A stretch of DNA of 52,860 nt from contig DASVBU010000043.1 of NCBI GenBank assembly GCA_036375695.1, positions 1-52,860 of the forward strand, written 5' to 3'. This document shows, in pieces, positions 15,927-25,107 of the stretch (the first letter of the stretch is position 1; every line of letters starts with the position of its first letter). Origin of the DNA: ZC4RG35 sp036375695. GTDB lineage: Bacteria; Actinomycetota; Acidimicrobiia; Spongiisociales; ZC4RG35. The notes below the pieces were generated by a model, which was not told where the DNA came from, ran no database searches, and was given only the letters and a program-made list of their open reading frames with translations. The position numbers were made by a program, and so were the translations under genes.

Positions 15927-16517
15927 CTAGAGCTCGGCCCTGCCGGCCAGGGCGCGACCCAGGGTGAGCTCGTCGGCGTAATCGAGATCGCCGCCGACCG
16001 GCAGACCGGAAGCGAGCCGGGTCACCCGCACGCCCAGGGGCTTGAACTCCCGGGCGATGTACATGGCGGTGGCGTCACCCTCCACGGTGGGGTTGGTGGC
16101 GACGATCAACTCGGCAACACCGTTGCCGATGCGTCCCTTGAGCTCGTCGAAGCGGAGCTGGGACGGACCGATCCCGTTGATAGGCGAGAGCGCCCCGCCG
16201 AGCACGTGGTACAGACCCCGGAACTCCTGGGTCCGCTCCACCACCACGATGTCCTGGGGTCGCTCGACCACGCAGATGATGGTCTCGTCGCGACGGGAGT
16301 CCCGGCAGATCGAGCACAACTCGCCCGATGCGACGTTGAAGCACCGCGCGCAGGTCCCGACCTGGTCCCGCATGTCGGAGATGGCGGCGGCGAGACGCCG
16401 GGCGTCGGCCTCTTCCACCGTGAGCAGGTGGAAGGCGAGACGCTGCGCCGATTTGGCCCCGATGCCGGGAAGCCTGCTCAGCTCGTCGACGAGTCGCTGA
16501 ACGGGACCTTCGAACAT
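15927..16517 (-). CDS. recR: Recombination protein RecR
   Basis: 196 aa. An N-terminal helix-hairpin-helix (RLPGIGAKSAQRLAFHLL) precedes a four-Cys zinc finger (CARCFNV...LCSIC), then a Toprim domain with VVERPQD and EGDATAMYI. It works with RecF and RecO to load RecA on gapped DNA. The start touches the ybaB stop, and the recR-ybaB-dnaX cluster is conserved widely. Confidence 0.97.
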   Translation of the reverse strand: MFEGPVQRLVDELSRLPGIGAKSAQRLAFHLLTVEEADARRLAAAISDMRDQVGTCARCFNVASGELCSICRDSRRDETIICVVERPQDIVVVERTQEFRGLYHVLGGALSPINGIGPSQLRFDELKGRIGNGVAELIVATNPTVEGDATAMYIAREFKPLGVRVTRLASGLPVGGDLDYADELTLGRALAGRAEL

Positions 16518-16834
16518 CAGCCGAAGAGCCCTCCCAGCCCGCCGGCGAGGCCACCGAGCCGGTCGTTGGCGGCGGCCGAGGCAGCCTCCGTCGCCTGGCG
16601 GACCGCGGCGACGATCAGGTCCTCGAGCATCTCGACGTCCTCGGGATCCACCACCTCCGGCGAGATCTTGACCTCGACCAGTTCCTGGCTCCCCGTCACC
16701 GTGGCGGTGACCAGGCCACCACCGGCGGTGCCCGTGAACTGCTCCTGCGCCAGCTCGGACTGGACGGCCATCATCTCCTGCTGCATCTGCTGCGCCTGCT
16801 TGAGGAGCTGACGCATGTCGGGCTGGCGGTTCAT
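16517..16834 (-). CDS. YbaB/EbfC nucleoid-associated protein
   Basis: 105 aa. The N-terminal helix MRQLLKQAQQMQQEMM leads to the family core with TGSQELVEVKISPEVVDPED. It is a small dimeric DNA-binding protein of the YbaB family, usually next to recR and dnaX. The start is supported by TACCCT (16841-16846, minus strand) only 6 nt before ATG, a leaderless-type arrangement. Confidence 0.94.
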   Translation of the reverse strand: MNRQPDMRQLLKQAQQMQQEMMAVQSELAQEQFTGTAGGGLVTATVTGSQELVEVKISPEVVDPEDVEMLEDLIVAAVRQATEAASAAANDRLGGLAGGLGGLFG

Positions 16835-16865
16835 GGGGCCAGGGTACTTGCCGACCCCGACTGAC

Positions 16866-18560
16866 TCACTCTTCGACGATGCGGGCGCCGAGCTCGGTGG
16901 CGAGCAGGGTCTCCGGATCGGCCACCGGTCTCTCCTCGAGCTCGTCGAGGTCGATCTGGTCGTTCGGGTTGGCGGCGGCGCCCCTGGCGCGGAAGGCGAT
17001 GCGCACCTGCGTGCCCAGTAGGTCGCTCGCCTTGGTGGCCACGATCCTGGCCACGGCGTCGTCCTCCTGGAGGGCGTTGAGATGGAACCCGGCCGGGACC
17101 TCGAGGATGATCGTCCGCCCCTCCACGGCCCCCGGGACCGCCTCCTTGAACAAGGCCCAGCGACGGGCGCCGAGCACGTCCTTGAGCGATCCGAACAAGC
17201 CGGGCCACACCTTGACCAGACCGTCGAGGGTGACGTCGATCGACCCGTCGGGCCCCTCCTCGGGCTCGGCCCCGGCCTCGCCTGGGGCCTCCATCTTCGA
17301 CGGCTCGGCAGGAGCCGGTTCGACAGCCGCCAGTTCGGCGGGCGCCTCCGCAGTCGGCTTGGCCACGGGTGCCTCGGGAGCCGGCGTCGTCGGGAGCACG
17401 GTCTCGCCGCGGAGCCGTCGCTCGATGCGGTCCATCCGGGAGATCAACGCCTCCGGATCGGACGCGGTCTCGGGGCGAGTCATCTTGATCAGCGCCAGCT
17501 CGGTCATGAGCCGCTCCTCCCGGCCCTCACGGAGACGGACCAGCGCGTCGGAGAGGAGGTCGATGGCACGGAGGACGTCGCTGCGGGGGACGATCTCGGC
17601 GGCCTTCATCCACATCTCGTGGACGTCTTCGGCCTCGTCGGAGATCTCCGCCAGGTTCGGTGCGTACTGGGCGAGGAAGACGCCCCGGAAGAACCCGATG
17701 GCCTCGGAGACGAACCTCCTCAGGTCGACCCCGTCGCCGGCCATCTCCGCCACCAGCTCCAGGGCGGACTTGGCGTCGTTCTCGGCGACGGCCCTGGCCA
17801 GAGTCATCATGGCCTCGGCGTCGGAGAGCCCGAGCGCCCGACGCACCCCCGCGGAGTCCACCTTCCCCGAGCCGAGGGCGGCCACCTGCTCGAGAAGGGA
17901 CAGGGAGTCCCGAACCGACCCGCCGGCATGCCGGGCGATCGCCACCAGTGCGGCCGGCTCGGCCTTGTAACCCTCCCGGTCGGAGATGGTGGAGAGGTAG
18001 CCGGCCAGCTCGTCGATCGGCACCGGGTGGAAGTCGAAACGCTGGGTGCGGCTCCGGATGGTGTCGAGGAGCTTGTAGGGCTCGGTGGTGGCCAGGACGA
18101 AGATGACGTGGTCGGGGGGCTCCTCCAGGGTCTTCAGCAAGGCGTTGCCCGCGGCCTTGGAGAGCATGTGGGCCTCGTCGAGGACGAAGACCCGTTTCGA
18201 GGTCTCCACCGAGGCGACGGTCGTGACGCTGATCCGGATGTCACGAATGTCGTCGACCGAGTTGTGCGAGGCGGCGTCCAACTCGAGCACGTCCAGGGAA
18301 GACCCCTCGGTGATGGCCAGACAGCTCCCGCACTCGTTGCAGGGTGTCCCGTCCTTGCCGCGGTTCTCGCAGTTGAGCGCCTTGGCCAGGATGCGGGCGG
18401 TGGTGGTCTTCCCGGTGCCCCGTGGCCCGGCGAACAGGTACGCATGGGCGACACGCCCCTCCGCCACCTCCCTGGCCAGGGTGGTGGTGACATGGCCCTG
18501 GCCGATCACCTCGTCGAAGGTCTGGGGGCGGTACTTGCGGTAGAGGGCCTGGTACTCCAT
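16866..18560 (-). CDS. dnaX: DNA polymerase III subunit gamma/tau
   Basis: 564 aa. The AAA+ clamp-loader module has Walker A GPRGTGKT (45-52), a zinc-binding Cys set at about 64, 74, 77 and 80, and DEAH (128-131). After domain III comes an Ala/Pro/Glu-rich linker (about 375-440) and a tau-like C-terminal domain. It loads the sliding clamp. ATG 18560 is chosen over the one at 18599 because the family begins MEYQALYRKYRPQTFDEV and TACGGT lies 9 nt upstream. I saw no slippery A-run that would suggest programmed frameshifting. Confidence 0.97.
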   Translation of the reverse strand: MEYQALYRKYRPQTFDEVIGQGHVTTTLAREVAEGRVAHAYLFAGPRGTGKTTTARILAKALNCENRGKDGTPCNECGSCLAITEGSSLDVLELDAASHNSVDDIRDIRISVTTVASVETSKRVFVLDEAHMLSKAAGNALLKTLEEPPDHVIFVLATTEPYKLLDTIRSRTQRFDFHPVPIDELAGYLSTISDREGYKAEPAALVAIARHAGGSVRDSLSLLEQVAALGSGKVDSAGVRRALGLSDAEAMMTLARAVAENDAKSALELVAEMAGDGVDLRRFVSEAIGFFRGVFLAQYAPNLAEISDEAEDVHEMWMKAAEIVPRSDVLRAIDLLSDALVRLREGREERLMTELALIKMTRPETASDPEALISRMDRIERRLRGETVLPTTPAPEAPVAKPTAEAPAELAAVEPAPAEPSKMEAPGEAGAEPEEGPDGSIDVTLDGLVKVWPGLFGSLKDVLGARRWALFKEAVPGAVEGRTIILEVPAGFHLNALQEDDAVARIVATKASDLLGTQVRIAFRARGAAANPNDQIDLDELEERPVADPETLLATELGARIVEE

Positions 18561-18632
18561 GCGGTGCCAACCGTACCGCCTGCCGGTGACGAGTTGCACC
18601 GACGCGCGGCGAAGTCACGTGTGGATTCACCG

Positions 18633-18697
18633 ACCCCCTACCCGCACGCCTGCGGCGGCGGGTCCCTTCCCCCATGCTTCGCATGGGGACACATCCT
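18633..18697 (-). repeat. Two-stem intergenic repeat, copy D (diverged)
   Basis: On the minus strand it reads AGGATGTGTCCCC, a hairpin, GGGGGAAGGGACCCGCC, a second GC stem and GGGTAGGGGGT. It is the most diverged copy and lies between the divergent dnaX and ABC genes. Confidence 0.6.
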
Positions 18698-18739
18698 CTG
18701 CGCTTCATTCAGCGCACGCAGACGTCGATACTTGACCCC

Positions 18740-19540
18740 GTGACTTTTCAGCCCGAGCCCGACAACCCGTGGGAAGCCCCACGGCCTGCGGTGTGGGCGC
18801 AGGGCCTTACCCGACGATTCGGCAAGCATGTCGCCGTCGATCACGTGAATCTCGCCATCGAGGCGGGTGAGTTCTATGGCCTCCTCGGTCAGAACGGTGC
18901 CGGGAAGACCACCACCATCCGGATGATCGTGGGGTTGCTCCGCCCCGACTCGGGCTCGTCGGGCATCGGCGAGTACGACACCTGGCGCGACCCGAAAGAG
19001 GTCAAAGCCCGCATCGGAGTCCTCCCCGAGGAGTTCAACCTCTATGAACGTCTCACCGGCGCCGAGCTCCTCGACTTCACCGGTGCCATGCACGGCCTCA
19101 GCCGCGAGGAGACCGTCGCCCGACGCAACGAGCTGCTCGAGATGCTCGACCTCACCGACGCCGCCTCCAAGCTGATCGGCGACTACTCCCGGGGCATGCG
19201 CAAGAAGGTCGCCCTCGGCGCGGCGATCATCCACCGGCCACCCGTCCTGTTCCTCGACGAGCCGTTCGAGGGCGTCGACGCCGTCTCGGCCCGCATCATC
19301 CGCAACCTCCTCCAGGAGGCCGCCGCCGGTGGCACCACGGTCATCTTCTCCTCCCACGAGATGCATCTCGTCGAGAAGCTGTGCACCCGGATCGGGATCA
19401 TGGTCGGCGGGCGTCTGGTCATCGAGGAGACACCCGAGGGGCTGTGCAAGCTCACCGGCAAGGACGACATCGAGGACGCCTTCATCGCCGCCGTCGGCGG
19501 CGAGGGAGTCGACAGCGCTTCGTGGTACGCCACTTCGTAG
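18740..19540 (+). CDS. ABC exporter ATP-binding protein
   Basis: 266 aa from GTG. Walker A is GQNGAGKTT (about 53-61), the signature YSRGMRKK, Walker B VLFLDEPFEGVD, and the switch His lies in SSHEMH. With the following permease it forms an ABC-2 type exporter; the substrate is unknown. GATACT lies 7 nt before GTG, again leaderless-like. The 3' end overlaps the permease start by 19 bp. Confidence 0.9.
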   Translation: MTFQPEPDNPWEAPRPAVWAQGLTRRFGKHVAVDHVNLAIEAGEFYGLLGQNGAGKTTTIRMIVGLLRPDSGSSGIGEYDTWRDPKEVKARIGVLPEEFNLYERLTGAELLDFTGAMHGLSREETVARRNELLEMLDLTDAASKLIGDYSRGMRKKVALGAAIIHRPPVLFLDEPFEGVDAVSARIIRNLLQEAAAGGTTVIFSSHEMHLVEKLCTRIGIMVGGRLVIEETPEGLCKLTGKDDIEDAFIAAVGGEGVDSASWYATS

Positions 19541-21126
19541 AGCTCAAGGCCCGTCTCACCTGGAACGGGATCAAGCACGACCCGCAGCGGCGGTTCGGCT
19601 TCCCCATCGCCACCGGCCTGCTCACCTGGCTCGGTATCTGGCTGGCCGGGCACCACCTCGAGCTCAGCTCGATGCTCGGGGCCACCGACCCGGCGGCCCT
19701 CCCCCACTACATGGCCTGGGTGGCGCTGATCGCCTTCGGGGCCTGGGTCACCCTCCCCGTGATCATCTTCCCCCTCGACGAGAACCTCGACCCGCTGCAG
19801 CTCGCCGTGCTGCCCATCACCGGAAACCAGATGGTGGCCGGCCTCGCCGCGGCCAGCCTCGTCGCCCCGGCGACGGCGGTCCCCCTGATCCTCCTCGGGG
19901 CCAATGCCGCGGCCCTCTCGTCGGGCTGGTGGATGGTGCTCCCTGCATCCGCGGTGTTCTTGGGGCTCCTCGCCGTGGGAAGCCAGCTCTTCTCGGCCGC
20001 CATCTCGGCGATGCTCCGCACCCGGCGTGGGCGAGACATCGCCACCTTCCTCATCCTCGGAATGGCCGCCGGGTCCTTCTACCTCTACCGCACGGTCGCC
20101 GACCGGATCGAGGCGATCGGCGTGGCCGATGCCGTGAGCAGCGTCCCCATCTTCGACTGGGCCTATCTCATCCCACCGGCGGCGGCCCAGCGGGCGATCT
20201 TCGAGGCGGCCAATGGGGACGCCGTCTCCGCCATGTCCCACCTCGGCGCAGCCGTCCTCGGGCTCATGGCCCTGGCATTGGTGTGGCGGGCACTCCTCGG
20301 CCGGATGCTGACCACACCACAGGAGGGGAGCCGGCCGGCCCGACGCTCACGCCGCCGTGGCATGGCAACCGGCCCCTGGGGAGTGGTCCCCAGCCTGGCC
20401 AGGAAGGAGCTCCGCTTCTACATCCGCGACCCGCGGCAGAGACTCGTGTGGACGGGCACGGTCATCTTCGTCGGCCTCGCGGTCGCCGGCTCGATGGTCG
20501 GCGCCTCCATGGTCACCGACCTGCAGAGTGACGCCTGGGCTCCCCTGTTCGCCCCGGTCCTGGTCCTCTTCGTCGGTCTCCCCATCGCCCTCAACCTGTT
20601 CGGCTGGGAGCGGAACGCCGCCAGCTACCTCTTCGTCCTGCCGGTGACCCCCCGCCAGATGCTCGTGGGGAAGAACCTCGCCGTGGCCCTGGCCCTGACG
20701 GTGGAGACAACGGTGATCGCCCTCGCCCTGGCCTCCTTCACCGGCAACTGGCGCTGGACCCCGCTCGTGGTCCCATTGATGATCTCGGCCATCGGCTCAC
20801 AGTTGGCGGTGGGCAACCTGGTCTCGGTGCTGGCGCCCCTCCGTCTGCCCCGTGAGGGCACCGACGTGTTCGCCCAGTCCACAGAACAGGGCTGTCTCGC
20901 CATCGCGGCCCAGACGGTGTCGTTCTTCACCATCGGCCTCCTCCTGGTCATCCCGGCCTCGGCCACGGTGCTCACGGTGGCGTTCGGTGAGGCCCTGTCC
21001 GTCTGGGTGACAGCAGGTATAGCGGTCGCCTGGGGCGTGCTCGTCTATGCGATCTCGCTCGCCGTCTCCTCCCGTCTCCTCCGGAGGCGCCTCCCCGAAG
21101 TGATGGCCTGGGTGCAGGTGAACTGA
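19522..21126 (+). CDS. ABC-2 type exporter permease
   Basis: 534 aa with about 12 hydrophobic helices in two similar halves joined by a basic linker (RPARRSRRRGMA, about residue 275). The second half begins with ARKELRFYIRDPRQRL, a block often found at the start of ABC-2 permease repeats. The GTG at 19522 is the likely start, inside the end of the ATPase gene with GAGGGAG about 13 nt upstream, so the two are coupled. The transported compound is unknown. Confidence 0.82.
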   Translation: MVRHFVELKARLTWNGIKHDPQRRFGFPIATGLLTWLGIWLAGHHLELSSMLGATDPAALPHYMAWVALIAFGAWVTLPVIIFPLDENLDPLQLAVLPITGNQMVAGLAAASLVAPATAVPLILLGANAAALSSGWWMVLPASAVFLGLLAVGSQLFSAAISAMLRTRRGRDIATFLILGMAAGSFYLYRTVADRIEAIGVADAVSSVPIFDWAYLIPPAAAQRAIFEAANGDAVSAMSHLGAAVLGLMALALVWRALLGRMLTTPQEGSRPARRSRRRGMATGPWGVVPSLARKELRFYIRDPRQRLVWTGTVIFVGLAVAGSMVGASMVTDLQSDAWAPLFAPVLVLFVGLPIALNLFGWERNAASYLFVLPVTPRQMLVGKNLAVALALTVETTVIALALASFTGNWRWTPLVVPLMISAIGSQLAVGNLVSVLAPLRLPREGTDVFAQSTEQGCLAIAAQTVSFFTIGLLLVIPASATVLTVAFGEALSVWVTAGIAVAWGVLVYAISLAVSSRLLRRRLPEVMAWVQVN

Positions 21127-21150
21127 GCTCCCGGCTACCTTGCCTCCCCG

Positions 21151-21711
21151 ATGCGACTCGGAATCGACCTCGACGGTGTGGTGGCCAACTTCACCGCTGG
21201 CTGGATGCACTTCTACAACCGTCAATACGGGACCGACCTCGTCGAGGCGGACTCGCAGCGGTGGAACGACATCGTCCATCTCACCCACTTCCGGGACATG
21301 GGCGAGTTCTGGCGCTGGGCGTCGGATCTGGACGGCCGATCCCTTTTCTGGCACCTGGAGCCGTTCCCGGGGGCGATCGAGGCGCTGGCCGACCTCCACG
21401 GACAGGGCCACGACATCGTCATCCTGACCCAGAAGCCGAGGTACGCGATCGAGGACACCTACGAGTGGGTCGAGCGAGTCGGGATCCCCGCCAGGGAGGT
21501 CCACGTCATAGATCGCAAGTGGACCATCGACTGCGACGTCTATCTCGACGACGGACCTCACATGATCCCGGCTCTCGTCGAACATCGCCCCGACCGTGTC
21601 GTCTGCCGCTATGTGCGACCCTGGAACGACCCGGTGCCGGGTGCCGTCGACGTCCACGATTTCGACGAGTTTCGCGAGGTGGTCTCCGGAGTGTCACCGG
21701 TTCCGGGATGA
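21151..21711 (+). CDS. HAD-family 5' nucleotidase (NT5C-like)
   Basis: 186 aa. The N-terminal MRLGIDLDGVVANF holds the nucleophile Asp and the second Asp of the HAD fold; VILTQKP is motif II and DVYLDDG with its Asp pair is motif III. Relatives dephosphorylate deoxyribonucleoside 5'-monophosphates. TACCTT lies 9 nt before the ATG with no Shine-Dalgarno. The distant dgt gene would act on the same pool, but I see no operon link. Confidence 0.78.
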   Translation: MRLGIDLDGVVANFTAGWMHFYNRQYGTDLVEADSQRWNDIVHLTHFRDMGEFWRWASDLDGRSLFWHLEPFPGAIEALADLHGQGHDIVILTQKPRYAIEDTYEWVERVGIPAREVHVIDRKWTIDCDVYLDDGPHMIPALVEHRPDRVVCRYVRPWNDPVPGAVDVHDFDEFREVVSGVSPVPG

Positions 21712-21802
21712 CGCTACGCTCGCCGTCGGCCTCCCGGAACACGGCGGAGTTCGGATGCCCTGGGCGGGAGCGATCACAGACAGATACCAGCGAGGAGAAA
21801 CC

Positions 21803-22858
21803 ATGAAGAGATCAGCACTGGCGCTGCTGGCAGTGCTAGCTGTCGCGATAGCCGCTTGCGGGAGCGGGAGCACGACTACGACCGGTGGAGGAGACCGGGC
21901 CGACTGGCCCGAGAGCCTGACCTTTGGGTTCGTGCCGTCCCGTGAGGCCGAGGAGCTTCAGGACAACGTCGACGTCCTGGCCCAGATCCTCTCCGACGCG
22001 CTCGATCTGGATGTGACCGGCATCGTCAGCGCCGACTACACCGCGCTCGGCGCCGCCCTTGGGAACGGCCAGGCGCAGATCGGCGCCCTGGCACCTGCCA
22101 ACTACGTCCTGGCGGCACGGGAGTTCGACAACATCGAGCTGCTGGCGCAGTCGGTGCGGTTCGGTTCGTCGACCTACCACGCCCAGTACTTCACCAACGA
22201 CCCCAGCATCTGCGGGGCCGACCCGGTGGAGGGCCAGTACGACTACGACGACGAGGGCAACGTCGCCTTCTTCGAGCCTGGTGATGCGCCCGCACTCCAG
22301 GTCGGCTGGAACGCCGACGGCACTCGTCAAGAAGGGATCTCCGCCGGCCTGGTCTGCCCCGAGCCCGTCGACATCGGCGTCATCGAGGGCGGAAGGATGG
22401 CCTATGGCACCGAGACCTCGACCTCCGGGTACATCTTCCCGGTCCTCGAGCTCAACGCCAAGGGCCTCGAAGAGGGTGTGGACTACGAGTCGTTCTTCTC
22501 GGGCAGCCACGACAACTCGGTGCTCGCCGTCTACAACGGCGATGCCGACTTCGGTGTCTCCTTCGACGACGCTCGGAACAACGTCAGCGAGGCCAACCCG
22601 GACGTGGGCGAGAAGGTGATCGTGTTCAACATCACCGCCCCCATCGCCAACGACGTCATCGCCGTCGATGCCAACCTACCGGACAGCCTGAAGGACGCCA
22701 TCTTCCAGGCACTGGTGGACTACATCTCCACCGATGAGGGCCAGGCGCTCATGTCCACGATCTACAGCTGGACCGACCTGACCCGTGCCGACGAGACGAC
22801 GGAGCGCTCGTTCGAGCTCATCGAGCGGGCCATCGACGAACTGGGCTTCGACGGCTGA
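21803..22858 (+). CDS. phnD: Phosphonate-type ABC transporter substrate-binding lipoprotein
   Basis: 351 aa. The signal peptide ends in a lipobox (AIAAC, Cys near residue 19). The mature protein has LTFGFVPSREAEEL near its start and ADYTALGAALGNGQAQIGALAP, the PhnD/PtxB pattern for binding phosphonate, phosphite or phosphate esters. CGAGGAG at 21791-21797 fixes the start. It is followed by a strong hairpin and then phnC-E-E. No C-P lyase or phosphite dehydrogenase is in the window, so the ligand is open. Confidence 0.9.
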   Translation: MKRSALALLAVLAVAIAACGSGSTTTTGGGDRADWPESLTFGFVPSREAEELQDNVDVLAQILSDALDLDVTGIVSADYTALGAALGNGQAQIGALAPANYVLAAREFDNIELLAQSVRFGSSTYHAQYFTNDPSICGADPVEGQYDYDDEGNVAFFEPGDAPALQVGWNADGTRQEGISAGLVCPEPVDIGVIEGGRMAYGTETSTSGYIFPVLELNAKGLEEGVDYESFFSGSHDNSVLAVYNGDADFGVSFDDARNNVSEANPDVGEKVIVFNITAPIANDVIAVDANLPDSLKDAIFQALVDYISTDEGQALMSTIYSWTDLTRADETTERSFELIERAIDELGFDG

Positions 22859-22881
22859 GCCGATCCGGTTAGCGATTGCAG

Positions 22882-22913
22882 GTGTGGGGTCGACCGGGAG
22901 GTCGGCCCCACAC
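22882..22913 (+). terminator. Intercistronic hairpin between phnD and phnC
   Basis: 13-bp stem GTGTGGGGTCGAC / GTCGGCCCCACAC (one T-G wobble) with a 6-nt loop, 24 nt after the phnD stop. No U-run follows, so it may stabilise the phnD mRNA or partly terminate. Either would favour binding protein over membrane components. Confidence 0.6.
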
Positions 22914-22960
22914 TCGCGCTAGGCTCGCCGCCGGCGCGGCGAACCAGGGGTTCAATTCCA

Positions 22961-23734
22961 ATGATCGAATTCACCAACGTCGACGTCACCTATCCGAACG
23001 GGCTCAAAGCCCTGAAGGACGTGACGGTCACCATCCCCGACGGCGAACTGGTGGTGATCGTCGGGTTGTCCGGGGCGGGTAAGTCCACGTTCCTTCGTGC
23101 CATCAACGGGTTCGTCCCGATCACCAACGGCTCGGTCAAGGTCGATGGTGTCGAGGTGAGGGGGGCGTCGCCCAAGCAATTGCGGGCCCTCCGGGCCCGC
23201 GTCGGGATGATCTACCAGACGTTCAACCTGGTGAACCGCACCACCGTGATCAACAACGTCCTGATGGGACGTCTGGCGTCCGTCGGGTTCCTCCGAGCCA
23301 TGCTCGGGCTCTGGCCCGACGACGACAAGGAGATCGCCCTCCAGGCACTGGAACGGGTCGAGATCGTGGAGAAGGCGTACGTCCGTGCCAGCGACCTCTC
23401 CGGCGGCCAGCAGCAGCGGGTGGGCATCGCCCGGGCCCTCGCCCAGCAGCCCAACGTGCTCCTCGCCGACGAGCCGGTCGCCTCCCTCGACCCCGTGACC
23501 TCCCACACCGTGATGCGGGACCTCCACCGCATCAACCGCGAGCTCGGGATCACTACGATCATCAACCTCCACTTCCTCGACCTGGCCCGCACCTACGGGA
23601 AGCGTCTCATCGGGCTCCGCAACGGCGAGCTGGTCTACGACGGCGACATCGCCGACGTCGACGAGGAGACCTTCCGCGGCATCTATGGACGCTCCGTGAC
23701 CCCCGACGACCTCCTCGAGGGCGCCGGCCTGTGA
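22961..23734 (+). CDS. phnC: Phosphonate-type ABC transporter ATP-binding protein
   Basis: 257 aa. Walker A GLSGAGKST (about 35-43), Q-loop IYQTFNLV, signature LSGGQQQRV, Walker B VLLADEPVASLD and the switch His in NLHFLD. The pattern FNLV...VLMGRL is typical of PhnC. The GTG start of the first permease overlaps its stop by 4 nt. Confidence 0.94.
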   Translation: MIEFTNVDVTYPNGLKALKDVTVTIPDGELVVIVGLSGAGKSTFLRAINGFVPITNGSVKVDGVEVRGASPKQLRALRARVGMIYQTFNLVNRTTVINNVLMGRLASVGFLRAMLGLWPDDDKEIALQALERVEIVEKAYVRASDLSGGQQQRVGIARALAQQPNVLLADEPVASLDPVTSHTVMRDLHRINRELGITTIINLHFLDLARTYGKRLIGLRNGELVYDGDIADVDEETFRGIYGRSVTPDDLLEGAGL

Positions 23735-25107
23735 CCGCGGAGGCGATCACCGCCACCGCTCCAATGAGACCTCCCGCCCCGCGTCGCGCCTGGACGATGG
23801 CGATCCCCCTCATCGTCGGGGTGGGCATCGGGGTCGCCGGGGCCATGACGGCGCAGATCGCCTACGGGCTCCTATGGGGGGTGATCATCGCCGCCGGTGC
23901 GCTGGTCGGCCTGTGGCTGGGCAAGGTCGGTCTCGACAACCTCGAGCGCGCCGTGCTCGCCGCCGGTCTGATCGCATCCGCGGTCCTCAGCTACGTCGTC
24001 ATGCCCGCAATCCCCGAGGACGTGGACGTCCTCATCTCCCTCTACTTCGCCGCGGCCTGGGCGCCGGCCGCGGTGGCCACCGCCTTGGTGCTCCGACGAC
24101 GGCGTGTCGCCCCCGCCAACCTGTTCACGTCCGGATTCGCCTGGATCCTCGCCGGCGCCTTCGCGCTCCCCGCGGCGGAGACCATCGGCGTGTTGGTGCC
24201 GCTGTCATCCCTGCGTAGGGGGGTCGACCCGGTCTTCGGTGCCGGTGACTACGCCGCGGCCGGGGTCTTCGCGCTCGGCATCGGCCTGGCCGCGTTCTAC
24301 GCCGCCATCACCCGGCTGCCGGCCCTCGCGGTGAGCGCCTCGGTGATCCTGTTCACGATCTTCGCCGGCGCCGCGGTGCACTTCGACATCCCTCTGTTCT
24401 TCCGCAACCTGGCCAACGTCGATCTCGCCGGTTACTGGCCGCCCGACTGGGAGTGGGCGATCGGGGAGACCGGCACCTGGTGGTGGCCGCCGTCGTGGGA
24501 GTTCGGCGCCCCACAACGCGCCAACCCCCTAGTGGAGACGCTGCGCATCGCCGTGGTGGCGTCGTTCGTCGGCTGCGCCCTGGCCCTTCCCCTCTCGTTC
24601 CTGGCCTCGTCGCTCACCGCCCCCAACAAGAAGGTCTATCTCGCGGCCAAGGGCTTCATGAACCTGATCCGCACGATGCCCGACCTCTTCTGGGCCGTGC
24701 TGTTCGTGGCGGCCCTGGGCATCGGCGCCTTCGCCGGGACGGTGGCGCTGGTCATGTTCTCCCTGGCCATCATGTCGAAGCTCTTCTCGGAGACGATCGA
24801 CGATGCCAAGCCCGGCCCGCTCGAGGCGGCACGGGCCACCGGATCCCGTCATTTCCCGGCGGTGCGATCCTCCGTGTTGCCCGAGGTCCTCCCCAATTAC
24901 GTCGCCTACGCCCTCTACGTCTTCGAGCTCAACCTGAGGGCTTCTGCGATCATCGGCTTCGTCGGCGCCGGTGGCATCGGCCGCGTCCTCGAGGCCCAGC
25001 GGGTCTTCTACCAGTACGACCGGATCATGGCCATCGTCATCCTGATCGTGCTCGTGGTGCTCGCCCTGGAGCGGATCAGCGTCTGGCTGCGGGGGAGGCT
25101 GGTGTGA
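23731..25107 (+). CDS. phnE: Phosphonate-type ABC permease with long N-terminal extension
   Basis: 458 aa, against about 260-300 for typical PhnE. The C-terminal about 260 residues form the binding-protein-dependent permease domain with the ATPase-contact loop EAARATGSRHFPAVRSSVLPEVLPNY. The first about 190 residues add about six extra hydrophobic helices. It starts with GTG overlapping the phnC stop and ends overlapping the next GTG, so C-E-E translation is coupled. Confidence 0.9.
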   Translation: MTAEAITATAPMRPPAPRRAWTMAIPLIVGVGIGVAGAMTAQIAYGLLWGVIIAAGALVGLWLGKVGLDNLERAVLAAGLIASAVLSYVVMPAIPEDVDVLISLYFAAAWAPAAVATALVLRRRRVAPANLFTSGFAWILAGAFALPAAETIGVLVPLSSLRRGVDPVFGAGDYAAAGVFALGIGLAAFYAAITRLPALAVSASVILFTIFAGAAVHFDIPLFFRNLANVDLAGYWPPDWEWAIGETGTWWWPPSWEFGAPQRANPLVETLRIAVVASFVGCALALPLSFLASSLTAPNKKVYLAAKGFMNLIRTMPDLFWAVLFVAALGIGAFAGTVALVMFSLAIMSKLFSETIDDAKPGPLEAARATGSRHFPAVRSSVLPEVLPNYVAYALYVFELNLRASAIIGFVGAGGIGRVLEAQRVFYQYDRIMAIVILIVLVVLALERISVWLRGRLV

